A DNA stretch of 64,000 nt. It comes from Bog-473 sp963726005 (GTDB lineage: Bacteria > Actinomycetota > Acidimicrobiia > Acidimicrobiales > RAAP-2). The translations under genes were made by a program, and so were the position numbers. Position 1 is the first letter of the stretch. Each line of letters begins with the position of its first letter. Positions 33,896 through 42,115 of this stretch are shown here, in pieces. The notes beneath the pieces are model-generated. The model worked only from the letters and a program-made list of their open reading frames with translations, was not told the origin of the DNA and did no database searches. The stretch is taken from assembly GCA_963726005.1 (NCBI GenBank), contig CAVSAT010000023.1:16346-80345 (forward strand), given 5' to 3'.

Positions 33896-35037
33896 CGGCC
33901 CCTCGGCCGAGGCACCCCGCGACTTCACGGCCGAGCTCGAGGCGTTGGGGGAGCGGCTGGCCGAGGCCGAGCGCTACCTCGGGCGGGAGAAGCTCGAAGT
34001 GCGGCGGGCCGAGCTCCAGACCGAGGTTGCGAAGCCCGATCTGTGGGACGACCCGGACACCGCGCGGTTCGGTCACCAAGGAGCTGGGGCGCGTCTCCGC
34101 CGACCTCGACCAGCTCGACGCGCTCCGCAGCGCACTCGGAGACGCCCGGGCCCTGCTGGAGCTGACGGTGGAGTCGGCTGCCGAGGGCGCTCGCGACGCC
34201 GCCCTCGACGCCGAGCTGGTGGAGACGGTCGATGCCCTCGGGACCCGGCTCGGCGCCCTCGAGCTGCAGTCGCTGTTCGCGGGAGAGTACGACGAGTTCG
34301 ACGCCGTGTGCGAGGTGCACGCCGGCGCCGGCGGCACCGACGCGCAGGACTGGACCGAGATGCTGCTGCGCATGTACCAGCGTTGGGCGGAGCGTCGCGG
34401 CTTCACGGTCGAGGTGGACGAGGCGACCGAGGGCCAGGAGGCAGGTCTGTTGTCGGCAACCTTCATCGTGCATGGCCGCTTCGCGTACGGGCTCTTGGCC
34501 ACCGAGCGCGGCGTGCACCGACTGGTTCGTATGTCTCCGTTCGACTCGCAGCACCGACGCCAGACGAGCTTCGCCTCCATGGACGTCACCCCGTTCCTCG
34601 AGGACGTCTCCTCCGAAGTGGAGATCGACGAGAAGGACCTTCGCATCGACACCTACCGCTCGTCGGGTGCCGGCGGCCAGCACGTCAACAAGACGGACTC
34701 GGCCGTGCGCCTCACGCACCTCCCCACCGGGATCGTGGTCTCATGCCAGAACGAACGCAGCCAGCACCAGAACAAGGCCAAGGCGATGCAGATCCTGGGC
34801 GCCAAGCTGGCCGAGCGGGCCCGCGCCGAGCGCCGGGCCGAGTTGGACGCGCTGAGCGGGGACCGGGTCGACAACGCCTGGGGCAACCAGATCCGCTCCT
34901 ACGTGATGGCGCCCTACCAGCTCGTCAAGGACCTGCGCACGAACTACGAGACGGGCAACGTCGACGCCGTGCTCGACGGCGACCTCGATGCGTTCATGGA
35001 AGCCGAGCTACGCCGCCAGCGCGAAGTGGGGGCGTAG
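33882..35037 (+). CDS. prfB: peptide chain release factor 2 (frameshifted near residue 63)
   Basis: Recognises UAA/UGA and triggers peptide release. ATG 33882 gives MAPPDGPSAEAPRDFTAELE, continuing to KPDLWDDPDTAR. Near 34069 the frame must change by one base to continue SVTKELGRVSADLDQLDALR. The rest is intact: RMSPFDSQHRRQTSFAS with the SPF codon-recognition motif of RF2 and SSGAGGQHVNKTDSAVRLTH with the GGQ motif. The shift lacks the CUU-UGA site and in-frame UGA of the classical programmed prfB frameshift, and the zero frame stays open to 35102, so an error in the sequence is the likelier cause. Confidence 0.9.
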
Positions 35038-35178
35038 CGAAGACCGCGGTGCGAACGGTCGGGATGTCACTCGGGCGCTGTGACCTGCACCGGAGCCGGT
35101 GACCCGAAAGCGGTAATGCGGAGAAAGTAGGATCCAACAGGTGCCCCTCCCGCGGCCGGGGCGAAACCTCTCTCACTG

Positions 35179-35910
35179 ATGATCCGATTCGAAAACGTCA
35201 CCAAGACCTACAAGGGCTCGACCGTCGCACTACGCGACATCACCGTGGAGATCGAGAAGGGCGAGTTCGTCTTTCTCGTCGGCGCATCGGGCTCGGGCAA
35301 GACCACCTTCATCCGGTTGCTCCTGCGAGAGGAGCTGCCCGACACCGGCGAGATCCTCGAGGCGGGGCGCAACATCGTTGAATTGCCCAAGTGGCGCGTG
35401 CCCTACCTGCGCCGCAACATCGGCTGCGTCTTCCAGGACTTCCGGCTCCTGCCGAACAAGACGGTGTTCGAGAACGTCGCCTTCGCGCTCGAGGTCATCG
35501 GCCGCCCCCGCCACGTCGTGGCGAACCAGGTACCGCAGGTGCTGGATCTGGTCGGACTGGCCAACAAGAGGGACAACCTGCCGAACGAGCTCTCGGGCGG
35601 CGAGCAGCAGCGCGTCGCCGTGGCACGTGCGTTCGTCAACCGGCCCCTCATCTTGCTGGCCGACGAGCCGACCGGCAACCTCGACCCGCAGACGAGCCAG
35701 GGCATCATGCAGTTGCTCGACCGCATCAACCGGACGGGAACCACCGTCGTGGTCGCGACGCACGACGAGGTGCTCGTGGACAAGATGCGACGGCGCGTCA
35801 TCGAATTGAGCAACGGCGTGATGGTGCGCGACCAGGCGCGCGGCGTGTACGGGTTCGACGGAGCGGTGGCGCAGCAGACGGCCGACGTTGCCGCGGGGAG
35901 CATGGGCTGA
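35179..35910 (+). CDS. ftsE: cell-division ABC transporter ATP-binding protein FtsE
   Basis: 243 residues. Walker A GASGSGKTTF, Q-loop NIGCVFQDFRLLPNKTVFEN, signature LSGGEQQRVAVARAF and Walker B LILLADEPTGNLDP are all present, and the pattern is specific to FtsE rather than other ABC proteins. With FtsX it couples the divisome to peptidoglycan hydrolases. It is one base ahead of ftsX. A TAGGAT at about 35127 may be the operon's -10. Confidence 0.93.
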   Translation: MIRFENVTKTYKGSTVALRDITVEIEKGEFVFLVGASGSGKTTFIRLLLREELPDTGEILEAGRNIVELPKWRVPYLRRNIGCVFQDFRLLPNKTVFENVAFALEVIGRPRHVVANQVPQVLDLVGLANKRDNLPNELSGGEQQRVAVARAFVNRPLILLADEPTGNLDPQTSQGIMQLLDRINRTGTTVVVATHDEVLVDKMRRRVIELSNGVMVRDQARGVYGFDGAVAQQTADVAAGSMG

Positions 35911-35911
35911 C

Positions 35912-36800
35912 ATGGCCGTCTCCGTCGACTACGTGGTTCGCGAGACTGCGTCGAACCTGTGGCGCAACCGGCTCATGACGATTGCCGCCATCTTGACCGT
36001 CGCCGTCTCGCTGTCCCTCGTCGGAGCGGCCCTGCTCCTGCGCCAGGGGTCGGCCAACGCCACCGGGACCCTCGAGCGGGGCACCCAGGTGACCGTGTGG
36101 TTGCGGCCGGACGCCAACACCCAGGAGATCGCGGCGGTGGGCACGCAGCTGTCACAGCTGAACTACGTCACGCAACCCTGTGCCTACTGGAACAAGGCGC
36201 GTAACTTCGCCGAGGCTCGTCGCCTCCTCCCCTCCGACGTCTTCCAGGCCACCACACAGGCCGAGATGCCCACCTCCTACTGGTGCACCCCCGTTGCCCT
36301 GACTGACGCGGCCCAGGTCGTGCGCACCTTCAGTGGCACCGCGGGGGTCCTGTCGGTGACCGAGCCCCAGCAGACGATCAAGAACGAGGAGACGGTGATC
36401 AACGTCTCGAAATGGGTCTGCCTGGCGGTTGCCATTGTCTTGATCGTGTCAGCGGCCGTGCTGATCCTCAACACCATCCGCATGGCCATCTTCGCCCGGC
36501 GGCGCGAGGTGTCGGTGATGAAATTGGTCGGGCGCCACGAATTGGTTCATCCGCGTCCCCTTCATGTCCGAGGGGCTCCTGCAGGGTTTCGTCGGGTCCA
36601 TGCTGGCGGCGGTCGTTGTCTATTTCGTCTACCTCTTCATCAACCACGAGGGCAGCGGTCGGACCACGAGCAACATCTTCACCGCCATGCACATGACGGG
36701 GTCCGAGGTCTTGCTCACCAACGTGGTCGTCGTCATCGTGGGCATGGCGATCGGCTCTATCGGCTCTGCCATTGCCATCCGACGCTTCCTCGACGTCTGA
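35912..36800 (+). CDS. ftsX: cell-division protein FtsX (frameshifted in the last third)
   Basis: From ATG 35912: a cytoplasmic start, helix 1 (MTIAAILTVAVSLSLVGAALLL), an extracellular loop with two cysteines (QPCAYWNKARNF and SYWCTPVAL) that may form a disulfide, helix 2 (WVCLAVAIVLIVSAAVLILN) and AIFARRREVSVMKLVG. At about 36527 the frame shifts; the other frame continues ATNWFIRVPFMSEGLLQGF, two further helices and RRFLDV to 36800. One surplus base in GTCGGGCGCC explains it. About 295 residues, the normal four-helix FtsX. Confidence 0.9.
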
Positions 36801-36851
36801 ACTCACCCAAGCAGCCCATCGCGCCGAACGGTGCACGAGCCGGGGCCAGGC

Positions 36852-38810
36852 TCAACGCGAGGCGTCCGCCGGCGAGCAGGTGAAGAAACCCATCGTTCTC
36901 CCCGCTATGTGGCTGTCGGGTCCGCGGTAGGGCTGGCGGCGACAGTGGCCCATGGCCCAGAGCAGGTCGGGATTGCGGGTGCGCGGTGACACGGCCGCCA
37001 GCACCACGGCCACCTTGCCCCGCCACACGTCATCGATGAACCGGGCCAGGGTGGGAGTCGGCACCCGTCCCGTGAACCCCCCGACAGGGAGGAACTCGTG
37101 GCCGGTGGCGAGGATCGGCACGCTCGAGCCCGACGAGGTCTCCAGGGTGATGACGCTCACCGACGGGTCGACGCGCGCCGCGGCACGCACGAGCCCCGCG
37201 TCGATGGCGGCCGACTCGGCGTTGACCGCCCGGTCGTGGGCCGAGATGCTGGCCGGTTGGTAGGGCGAGTCGAAGGGGCCAAGCTGGGCCGCCACCACCG
37301 TGGCCGAGGCCCAGACGGAACCGACGACGAGCGCGGCGGCGGACAGGCCGACGACTGCGTGCACCGTCCACGACGGTCGCCGCGGCCAGAGCGACACGGC
37401 AGCGACCGCGACGGCGGTCACGGCAAGCAGCAGGGTGGTGACGAGGATCCACGGACGTACCCCAGCGTTGGACGGCAGCAGGTAGAGCTCGTACGCGGTG
37501 CTCGCGACGACCGTGCCGCCGACGACGGCGCGCGCGCTGCGACGGTCGCGCAGCTGCCAAGCTAGTGCCAGCCCCAAGCCGCACAGAGCGGCGATCGGTG
37601 GCGCCAGCGCGGCGAGATAGTACGAATTGATGAAGTGCGACGAGGCAAAGAAGCTCCAGGTCAGGAACAACCAGGCGGCCCACAGGACGGCAGCGGCACG
37701 CAGCGCGTCGGTACGGGGCGCGCGCCGGCGTGTCACCAGGATGCTGACCAGGGCCACCGTGGCGGGTATGAGCAGCCAGTCGCCGTCGCGTCCGAAGGCG
37801 CCGTTGAGGAACCGGCCCGGCCCGCGCGGCACGGCCACGGTGGCCGCATGGACCGTGGGCGACGCTCGCACCGGGGCCGGTGCCGGGTTGCACCCGGGCT
37901 GATCCAGGGTGTTGCCGGTCAGTCTGTCGGCGCCGTTGTAGAGGAACACCTGGCTGAACACGGAGTTGTTGCAGCTTGCGTCGACGTAGGGACGCTCGTG
38001 CGCCGGAACGAGCGTGACGACGGACATCCAACTCAGCGAGACGACGACCACGACGAGGACGGAGACCGCGACATGAGCGAGCCGGCGTACCAGGTCGGCG
38101 ACCGGGGCGGCCAGGACGTAGGCGAGGTAGAGCGCCGGGAGGACCAACCAGGCCTGCAGCATCTTGGCCTGGAACGCGAGGCCGACCCAGACGCCCGCGA
38201 CGACGAGGGAGTGCAGTCGGCCCGTCGTGAATGCCAGGGTCGTGGCATCTGCCGCGAGCACGAGCAGCAGTATCAGCAGCGAATCCGAGATGTTGCCCCG
38301 GTTGAGCAGGATCGTGACCGGCGTGGCGGCCAGGGCGACGGCCGCGGCGAGGCCGGCAGCGGGACCGGCGACGCGACGCACGGTGCGGTAGAGGACCAGT
38401 ACCGTCAGCACGCCCTCCACCATCTGGGGCAGGACGACGGCCCAGGTGTGATAGCCGAAGACCCTCACGGAGAGCGCCTGGATCCAGAAGGCGCCCGGGA
38501 GTTTGTCGACCGAGACCGTGCCCCACGGGTCGAAGGCGGCGAAGAAGAAGTTGTGCCAGCTCTGCGACATGCTGCGCACCGCGGCGCCGTAGAAGGACTC
38601 GACGGTCGCGTCCCCGATTCCCCAGCCGTAGGAGAGCGCTGCCAGCGCCGCGACGATGAGGAGCGACGGCCGGGCCCAGCGGGGCTGGTCGGGTGGCGAC
38701 CGCCAGAACTCCCAGCGGCTGCTGCGAGTGGCAGGCGGGTGTGCGGGCGGCACGTCGCTCGTCTCGGCGGCACCCGTCTCGAGTGTGAGGCTCCCGGCCG
38801 AATCCCCCAT
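36852..38810 (-). CDS. GT39-family mannosyl/glycosyltransferase-like membrane protein
   Basis: About 652 residues with more than ten hydrophobic segments. The first extracytoplasmic loop, between helices 1 and 2, carries FFFAAFDPWGTVSVDKLPGAFWIQ, with the acidic residues expected of the ArnT/PMT-like GT39 fold, and a long C-terminal soluble part follows. These enzymes move sugars from polyprenyl phosphate to proteins, lipid or arabinogalactan; the acceptor cannot be told. ATG 38810 is chosen over the longer frame because a TAGGTT hexamer lies 8 nt upstream and the extra 45 residues look untranslated. It is convergent with ftsX, 51 nt away. Confidence 0.8.
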   Translation of the reverse strand: MGDSAGSLTLETGAAETSDVPPAHPPATRSSRWEFWRSPPDQPRWARPSLLIVAALAALSYGWGIGDATVESFYGAAVRSMSQSWHNFFFAAFDPWGTVSVDKLPGAFWIQALSVRVFGYHTWAVVLPQMVEGVLTVLVLYRTVRRVAGPAAGLAAAVALAATPVTILLNRGNISDSLLILLLVLAADATTLAFTTGRLHSLVVAGVWVGLAFQAKMLQAWLVLPALYLAYVLAAPVADLVRRLAHVAVSVLVVVVVSLSWMSVVTLVPAHERPYVDASCNNSVFSQVFLYNGADRLTGNTLDQPGCNPAPAPVRASPTVHAATVAVPRGPGRFLNGAFGRDGDWLLIPATVALVSILVTRRRAPRTDALRAAAVLWAAWLFLTWSFFASSHFINSYYLAALAPPIAALCGLGLALAWQLRDRRSARAVVGGTVVASTAYELYLLPSNAGVRPWILVTTLLLAVTAVAVAAVSLWPRRPSWTVHAVVGLSAAALVVGSVWASATVVAAQLGPFDSPYQPASISAHDRAVNAESAAIDAGLVRAAARVDPSVSVITLETSSGSSVPILATGHEFLPVGGFTGRVPTPTLARFIDDVWRGKVAVVLAAVSPRTRNPDLLWAMGHCRRQPYRGPDSHIAGRTMGFFTCSPADASR

Positions 38811-38818
38811 CGTCGGGC

Positions 38819-38824
38819 AACCTA
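38819..38824 (-). promoter_or_regulatory. -10 element of the GT39-like gene (leaderless type)
   Basis: TAGGTT on the minus strand ends 8 nt before ATG 38810. There is no Shine-Dalgarno sequence. Confidence 0.45.
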
Positions 38825-38902
38825 CTGCCCGCCTGGCGGCATCAGGGTGCCATTGGGTTGCCGTCGAGGGGCGGGTCCCGAGCGCCGCGACGCGCGGGCC
38901 AG

Positions 38903-39196
38903 GTGACGGGTCAAGCCGGGCCCACGCCTGACCGGTCGCAGTCACGGTTCTTCTGCAACAGGCCGCGCCAGGTATCGCTGCTCTGTGGTGCTGTGGCCAT
39001 CGCAGCGCTGGTGGTCGGGGCGGCTTTCGCCGAGATCAGCGCGAACGGCGCACCAACCCCGCTCCAGACGGCGATCGTGCGATCCGTCATCGTAGGGTCG
39101 CTCGTGATCGGCGCCATCTTCTACGTGATCGGCGGGCGCCTGCGAGCGACGGCGGGACAATCTGGACAAGACTGGCGCAATGGGAAGCACCGGTGA
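38903..39196 (+). CDS. small two-helix membrane protein, function unknown
   Basis: About 97 residues from GTG 38903. There are two clear hydrophobic segments (LCGAVAIAALVVGAAFAEI and AIVRSVIVGSLVIGAIFYVIGG) and a polar tail (QSGQDWRNGKHR). No family is recognised. The start is uncertain, since the frame is open back to 38858. Its end overlaps the following small gene by 17 nt, which suggests a pair. Confidence 0.5.
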   Translation: MTGQAGPTPDRSQSRFFCNRPRQVSLLCGAVAIAALVVGAAFAEISANGAPTPLQTAIVRSVIVGSLVIGAIFYVIGGRLRATAGQSGQDWRNGKHR

Positions 39197-39401
39197 CAAG
39201 CCCAGGAAGCCGCGGCGCCGGTTGTCCAAGGTACCCAAGTACGAGGAGCCCAACACCTTCCCGGCCGCCGGGCTGACCGGCGGCGGCAGCGGTGTCTTCG
39301 GCGCGCGCTACGGGCACTCGGCCGACCATCAAGGGCGTAAGCCTCCGGGCCGCTTCGGCGCGTTCATCCTGCGCGTCCTGGGGCAGAAGCCCCGGTCCTG
39401 A
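39180..39401 (+). CDS. small basic protein, function unknown
   Basis: 73 residues, starting MGSTGDKPRKPRRRLSKVPK and ending AFILRVLGQKPRS. It is rich in Lys/Arg, Gly and Pro, with no clear fold. It overlaps the preceding small membrane gene by 17 nt, and its coding bias is like the neighbours'. It could encode a nucleic-acid- or membrane-associated basic protein; nothing firmer can be said. Confidence 0.45.
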   Translation: MGSTGDKPRKPRRRLSKVPKYEEPNTFPAAGLTGGGSGVFGARYGHSADHQGRKPPGRFGAFILRVLGQKPRS

Positions 39402-39516
39402 GCGTCCGGCCCAGGTTCGCAGCCGGCAAGGGTTTCGGCAAGGTTCGCGGCAAGGCGGTTGTCCCACGCTGGGACGCGCCCGTCGAATGAGGGGCGCGAG
39501 GAAAGCGAGGCATGCG

Positions 39517-39942
39517 ATGGCCAACAGCACCACGATCACAGGGAACCTCACCCGCGAGCCTGAGATCCGCTACACGCGGGAGGGACAGGCAACGGCCCAG
39601 CTCGGGGTCGCGGTCAACCGCCGGTGGCAGGACCGGACCACCCAGGAGTGGCAGGAATCCACGTCGTTCTTCGACGTCATCTGCTGGCGTGACCTGGCGG
39701 AGAACGTCGCGCTGAGCCTCACCAGGGGCATGCGGGTTGTCGTGACCGGCCGCCTGGAACAGCGGAGCTGGGAGACCGAGGAGGGGGAGCACCGGTCCAA
39801 GGTCGAGATAACGGCGGACGAAGTCGGCGCAAGTCTGCGTTTCGCCACGGCCGACGTCCACAAGGTGGAACGGCGTGGCACGACGGTGGGTGACGGCGCC
39901 GAGGGCGAGGCCGCGACGGATGCGATGCCGGTCGAGGCGTGA
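39517..39942 (+). CDS. ssb: single-stranded DNA-binding protein, SsbB-like paralogue
   Basis: 141 residues. The OB fold is clear: TTITGNLTREPEIRYTREGQ, then ATAQLGVAVNRRW, ESTSFFDVICWRDLAENVA and TRGMRVVVTGRLEQRSWET. It ends AATDAMPVEA and lacks the acidic DDDIPF-type tip through which the main Ssb recruits partners, so this is more like the secondary SsbB. The longer upstream frame is ignored; GAGG lies before ATG 39517. The chromosomal housekeeping ssb is not in this window. Confidence 0.88.
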   Translation: MANSTTITGNLTREPEIRYTREGQATAQLGVAVNRRWQDRTTQEWQESTSFFDVICWRDLAENVALSLTRGMRVVVTGRLEQRSWETEEGEHRSKVEITADEVGASLRFATADVHKVERRGTTVGDGAEGEAATDAMPVEA

Positions 39943-40292
39943 GTGTCGCCCTGGCTGATCACTACGGCGGCCTGGCCGGCGACCGCCGTTCTCGTCTCCG
40001 TGATGGCGCGCGTGGTCGGCAATCCGGCGACCGGAGTGACGACAGCAGTCCTCGTGGTGGTGGGCGCAGTGCTGCCGCTGCGAGTGCGGGCGCGCCTCCG
40101 TCGGGACAGCCGGTCGGCTTCCTGAGAGACGAGGTCGCCGAGATCTGCGGCGCGCTGGCGCTGGGCGGCACGTTGTTGCGCCGGCTCGGCCTCGACAGAG
40201 AGGCCGAGCGCCTCGAAGCGCTGTTCGGCGCGGTAGAGGGGCGGCTCGCCGCGTCTCAGTCCGCCGCTGCGCCCTCGGGGTCAGGCTCGTAG
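39943..40292 (+). CDS. small membrane protein with helical C-terminus (probably frameshifted)
   Basis: From GTG 39943, one base after the ssb stop, the frame encodes TTAAWPATAVLVSVMARV and TGVTTAVLVVVGAVLPL, two hydrophobic segments, with strong third-position GC, and stops at 40125. Just before that the alternative frame switches from poor to good codon bias and encodes GFLRDEVAEICGALALGGTL and an amphipathic helix, ending at 40292. It has no start of its own. One gene broken near 40100-40120 is the simplest reading. Function unknown. The 3' end overlaps the convergent msrB by 37 nt. Confidence 0.4.
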
Positions 40293-40705
40293 GTGAGGGC
40301 GAGCGAGTTGACGCAATAGCGCAATCCGGTGTCGGTGGGTCCATCGGTGAACACGTGCCCCAGGTGGCCGCCGCACCGGGCGCAGAGGATCTCGGTCCGC
40401 GTCATTCCGAACTTTCGGTCCTTTCGCTCGATGATGGTGCCGGCGGCGCGGGCGCGGTCGAAACTGGGCCAGCCCGATCCCGAGTCGAATTTCGCGTCGG
40501 TGTCGAACAGCTCCGCATCACAGCCGGCGCAGTGGAAAACTCCCGCGCCATCGATGTGGAGCAGCTCGCCCGACCAGGCGGGCTCGGTACCCGCTCGGCG
40601 CAACACCGTGTACTGCTCCGGCGTGAGCTCGTGCTTCCACTCCTCGTCCGGCTTCGTGACGGCAAAGACCGTCTCGTTCTCCTTGTCGGACTTGCGCGTG
40701 AACAT
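40256..40705 (-). CDS. msrB: peptide-methionine (R)-S-oxide reductase
   Basis: Repairs R-methionine sulfoxide in proteins. 149 residues. Two CxxC pairs for zinc (FHCAGCDAELF and LCARCGGHLGHVF) and the catalytic cysteine in RYCVNSLAL are present, as is SGSGWPSF, which forms the substrate pocket. ATG 40705 is chosen because GAAAGG lies 7 nt upstream; TTG 40711 is also in frame. Confidence 0.93.
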   Translation of the reverse strand: MFTRKSDKENETVFAVTKPDEEWKHELTPEQYTVLRRAGTEPAWSGELLHIDGAGVFHCAGCDAELFDTDAKFDSGSGWPSFDRARAAGTIIERKDRKFGMTRTEILCARCGGHLGHVFTDGPTDTGLRYCVNSLALTYEPDPEGAAAD

Positions 40706-40775
40706 CGTCAAACCTTTCTCCTCCCCCTCAGTACAACCGGTCCGCCTTCGGAGGTATTTCGCCGGCGCGCTCGCT

Positions 40776-41984
40776 TCAGGCCGCCACCGCGTGAGCGGCG
40801 CTGCCCATGAGGAAGAGGAAATTATCGGCGTAGAACTGCCGGCGGACGTCGTCGTCGGCGTCGCCGAGGGAGGCCTCGAAGCGCTCCAGCGGCTTGCGGC
40901 CGCCCTCGACGTGCGGGTAGTCGGACGAGAACATCACGAGGTCGGGCCCGGACTGGGCGACGATCCACCCCACGTCCTCTGTCGGGTAGGGGGTGAAGCG
41001 CACCTGGCGGTGCACGAAGTCGCTCGGGCGGAGTGACAGCGCCCGCAGCCGGTCCTCGTGACGCACGAAGGCGTCGAAGGCGGACTCCATCTGCCGCAGC
41101 CACGACGGCATCCAGATGGCACCCTGCTCGATCACGCCGAGGTGCAGCCCGGGGAACTGCTCGAGGACCCCGTCGAAGATCAGCGTGGCCAGCGTCTGGG
41201 CCGGGGGAACGGGGATGCCCATGTAGTCGACAGAGCGAAAGTTCTCTTCGCCGCCGTGGAAGTCGGGCGGCACCGGCTTGCCGTTGACGAAGTAGCCCGG
41301 ATCGATGAGGGTGCCCGTGCCGCCGACATGGAATACGACGGGGATGCCCGCCTCCTCGGCCTGCGCCCACACCGCGAAGAGATCGGTGTGGCTGGGCGAG
41401 AATCCCGGCGGGCATCCCGAGGCGACGAGCAGCGCGGCCGCACCCTCGTCGAGCGCGTCGCGCGCGGCCGTCTCGGCGCGCTCGGGGTCGGCCAGGGGGA
41501 CGTAGAGGGACGGCAGCAGGCGGCGGTCGACGGAGCAGAACTCGAGCATGCCCCGGTTGTGGGCGCGGGCCGCGGCATAGGCCAGGTCGAGGTCGCCGGC
41601 ATGCTCCAGGTCGTGCAGCCGGCCGTTGTGGAACGTGTTGAAGACGAGCTGGCTCGAGAAGCCGAGGAGGTCCAGGGCGCGGGGCCGGTCCTCGGCGATG
41701 AAGGACCCCGTGGCGGCGAAGTTCTTGCGCGCCATGATCTCGGCCTCTTCGTCGGACCGGTATTCGGCCGAGGCGTGACGCGCCGCCAACGCGTCGAAGG
41801 CGGCGATCAGGTCGCGCTGTTGGGCCACGGGATCACCCGTCTGGCGCAATTCGTTCCCGCCCGGGTAGCGCAGCACGGGGAGCCGGTCCCTGAAGGCGGC
41901 CTCGGCGTGGTCCCGCAGCCAGGTCGGCGTCTCCATGATGTGGGCGTCGGCGTCGTGGACCACCCGCCCCTCGGAGTACGGCAC
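40776..41984 (-). CDS. metal-dependent amidohydrolase-family (amidohydro_2) protein
   Basis: 402 residues. HDADAHIMETPTWLRDHAE at the N-terminus gives the D.H motif, the middle carries VVFHVGGTGTL, and the C-terminus FSSDYPHVEGGRKPLERFE, which together resemble the ACMSD-like TIM-barrel hydrolases/decarboxylases. The first metal motif is D-A-H rather than H-x-H, so metal use may differ. GTG 41984 has GGGAGG upstream. It is divergent from the FadE30-like gene with a palindromic operator between, so it may share regulation with the acyl-CoA cluster. Confidence 0.8.
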   Translation of the reverse strand: MPYSEGRVVHDADAHIMETPTWLRDHAEAAFRDRLPVLRYPGGNELRQTGDPVAQQRDLIAAFDALAARHASAEYRSDEEAEIMARKNFAATGSFIAEDRPRALDLLGFSSQLVFNTFHNGRLHDLEHAGDLDLAYAAARAHNRGMLEFCSVDRRLLPSLYVPLADPERAETAARDALDEGAAALLVASGCPPGFSPSHTDLFAVWAQAEEAGIPVVFHVGGTGTLIDPGYFVNGKPVPPDFHGGEENFRSVDYMGIPVPPAQTLATLIFDGVLEQFPGLHLGVIEQGAIWMPSWLRQMESAFDAFVRHEDRLRALSLRPSDFVHRQVRFTPYPTEDVGWIVAQSGPDLVMFSSDYPHVEGGRKPLERFEASLGDADDDVRRQFYADNFLFLMGSAAHAVAA

Positions 41985-42063
41985 GGCACCCTCCCTTCTG
42001 CGCCAGCGACGCTGCGATGCGGACTCGAGTATTCCAGCCGTCGGCGGCCCGCACCCCGCGGGT

Positions 42064-42082
42064 ATCTGACGCCCCGTCAGAT
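42064..42082. promoter_or_regulatory. palindromic operator upstream of the fadE30 cluster
   Basis: ATCTGACG-CCC-CGTCAGAT is a perfect 8-bp inverted repeat with a 3-nt spacer. It lies 34 nt before the FadE start and 80 nt before the amidohydrolase start, just upstream of the FadE -10 (42101). A TetR-family repressor is the usual partner for such sites; no such gene is adjacent. Confidence 0.65.
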
Positions 42083-42100
42083 CGGGTCCGTTGCCTTGGC

Positions 42101-42106
42101 TACGCT
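42101..42106 (+). promoter_or_regulatory. -10 element of the fadE30 cluster (leaderless type)
   Basis: TACGCT ends 9 nt before ATG 42116. The palindrome at 42064-42082 covers the -35 region, so a bound repressor would block it. Confidence 0.45.
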
Positions 42107-42115
42107 CCTCGGGCG

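Noticed and set aside
34050..34090. Programmed +1 frameshift in prfB, as in many bacteria
   Set aside because: There is no CUU-UGA slippery stop, no upstream Shine-Dalgarno-like stimulator and the zero frame remains open for another 1 kb. The site is also later than the usual codon 25 or so. It fits the general indel pattern of this sequence.
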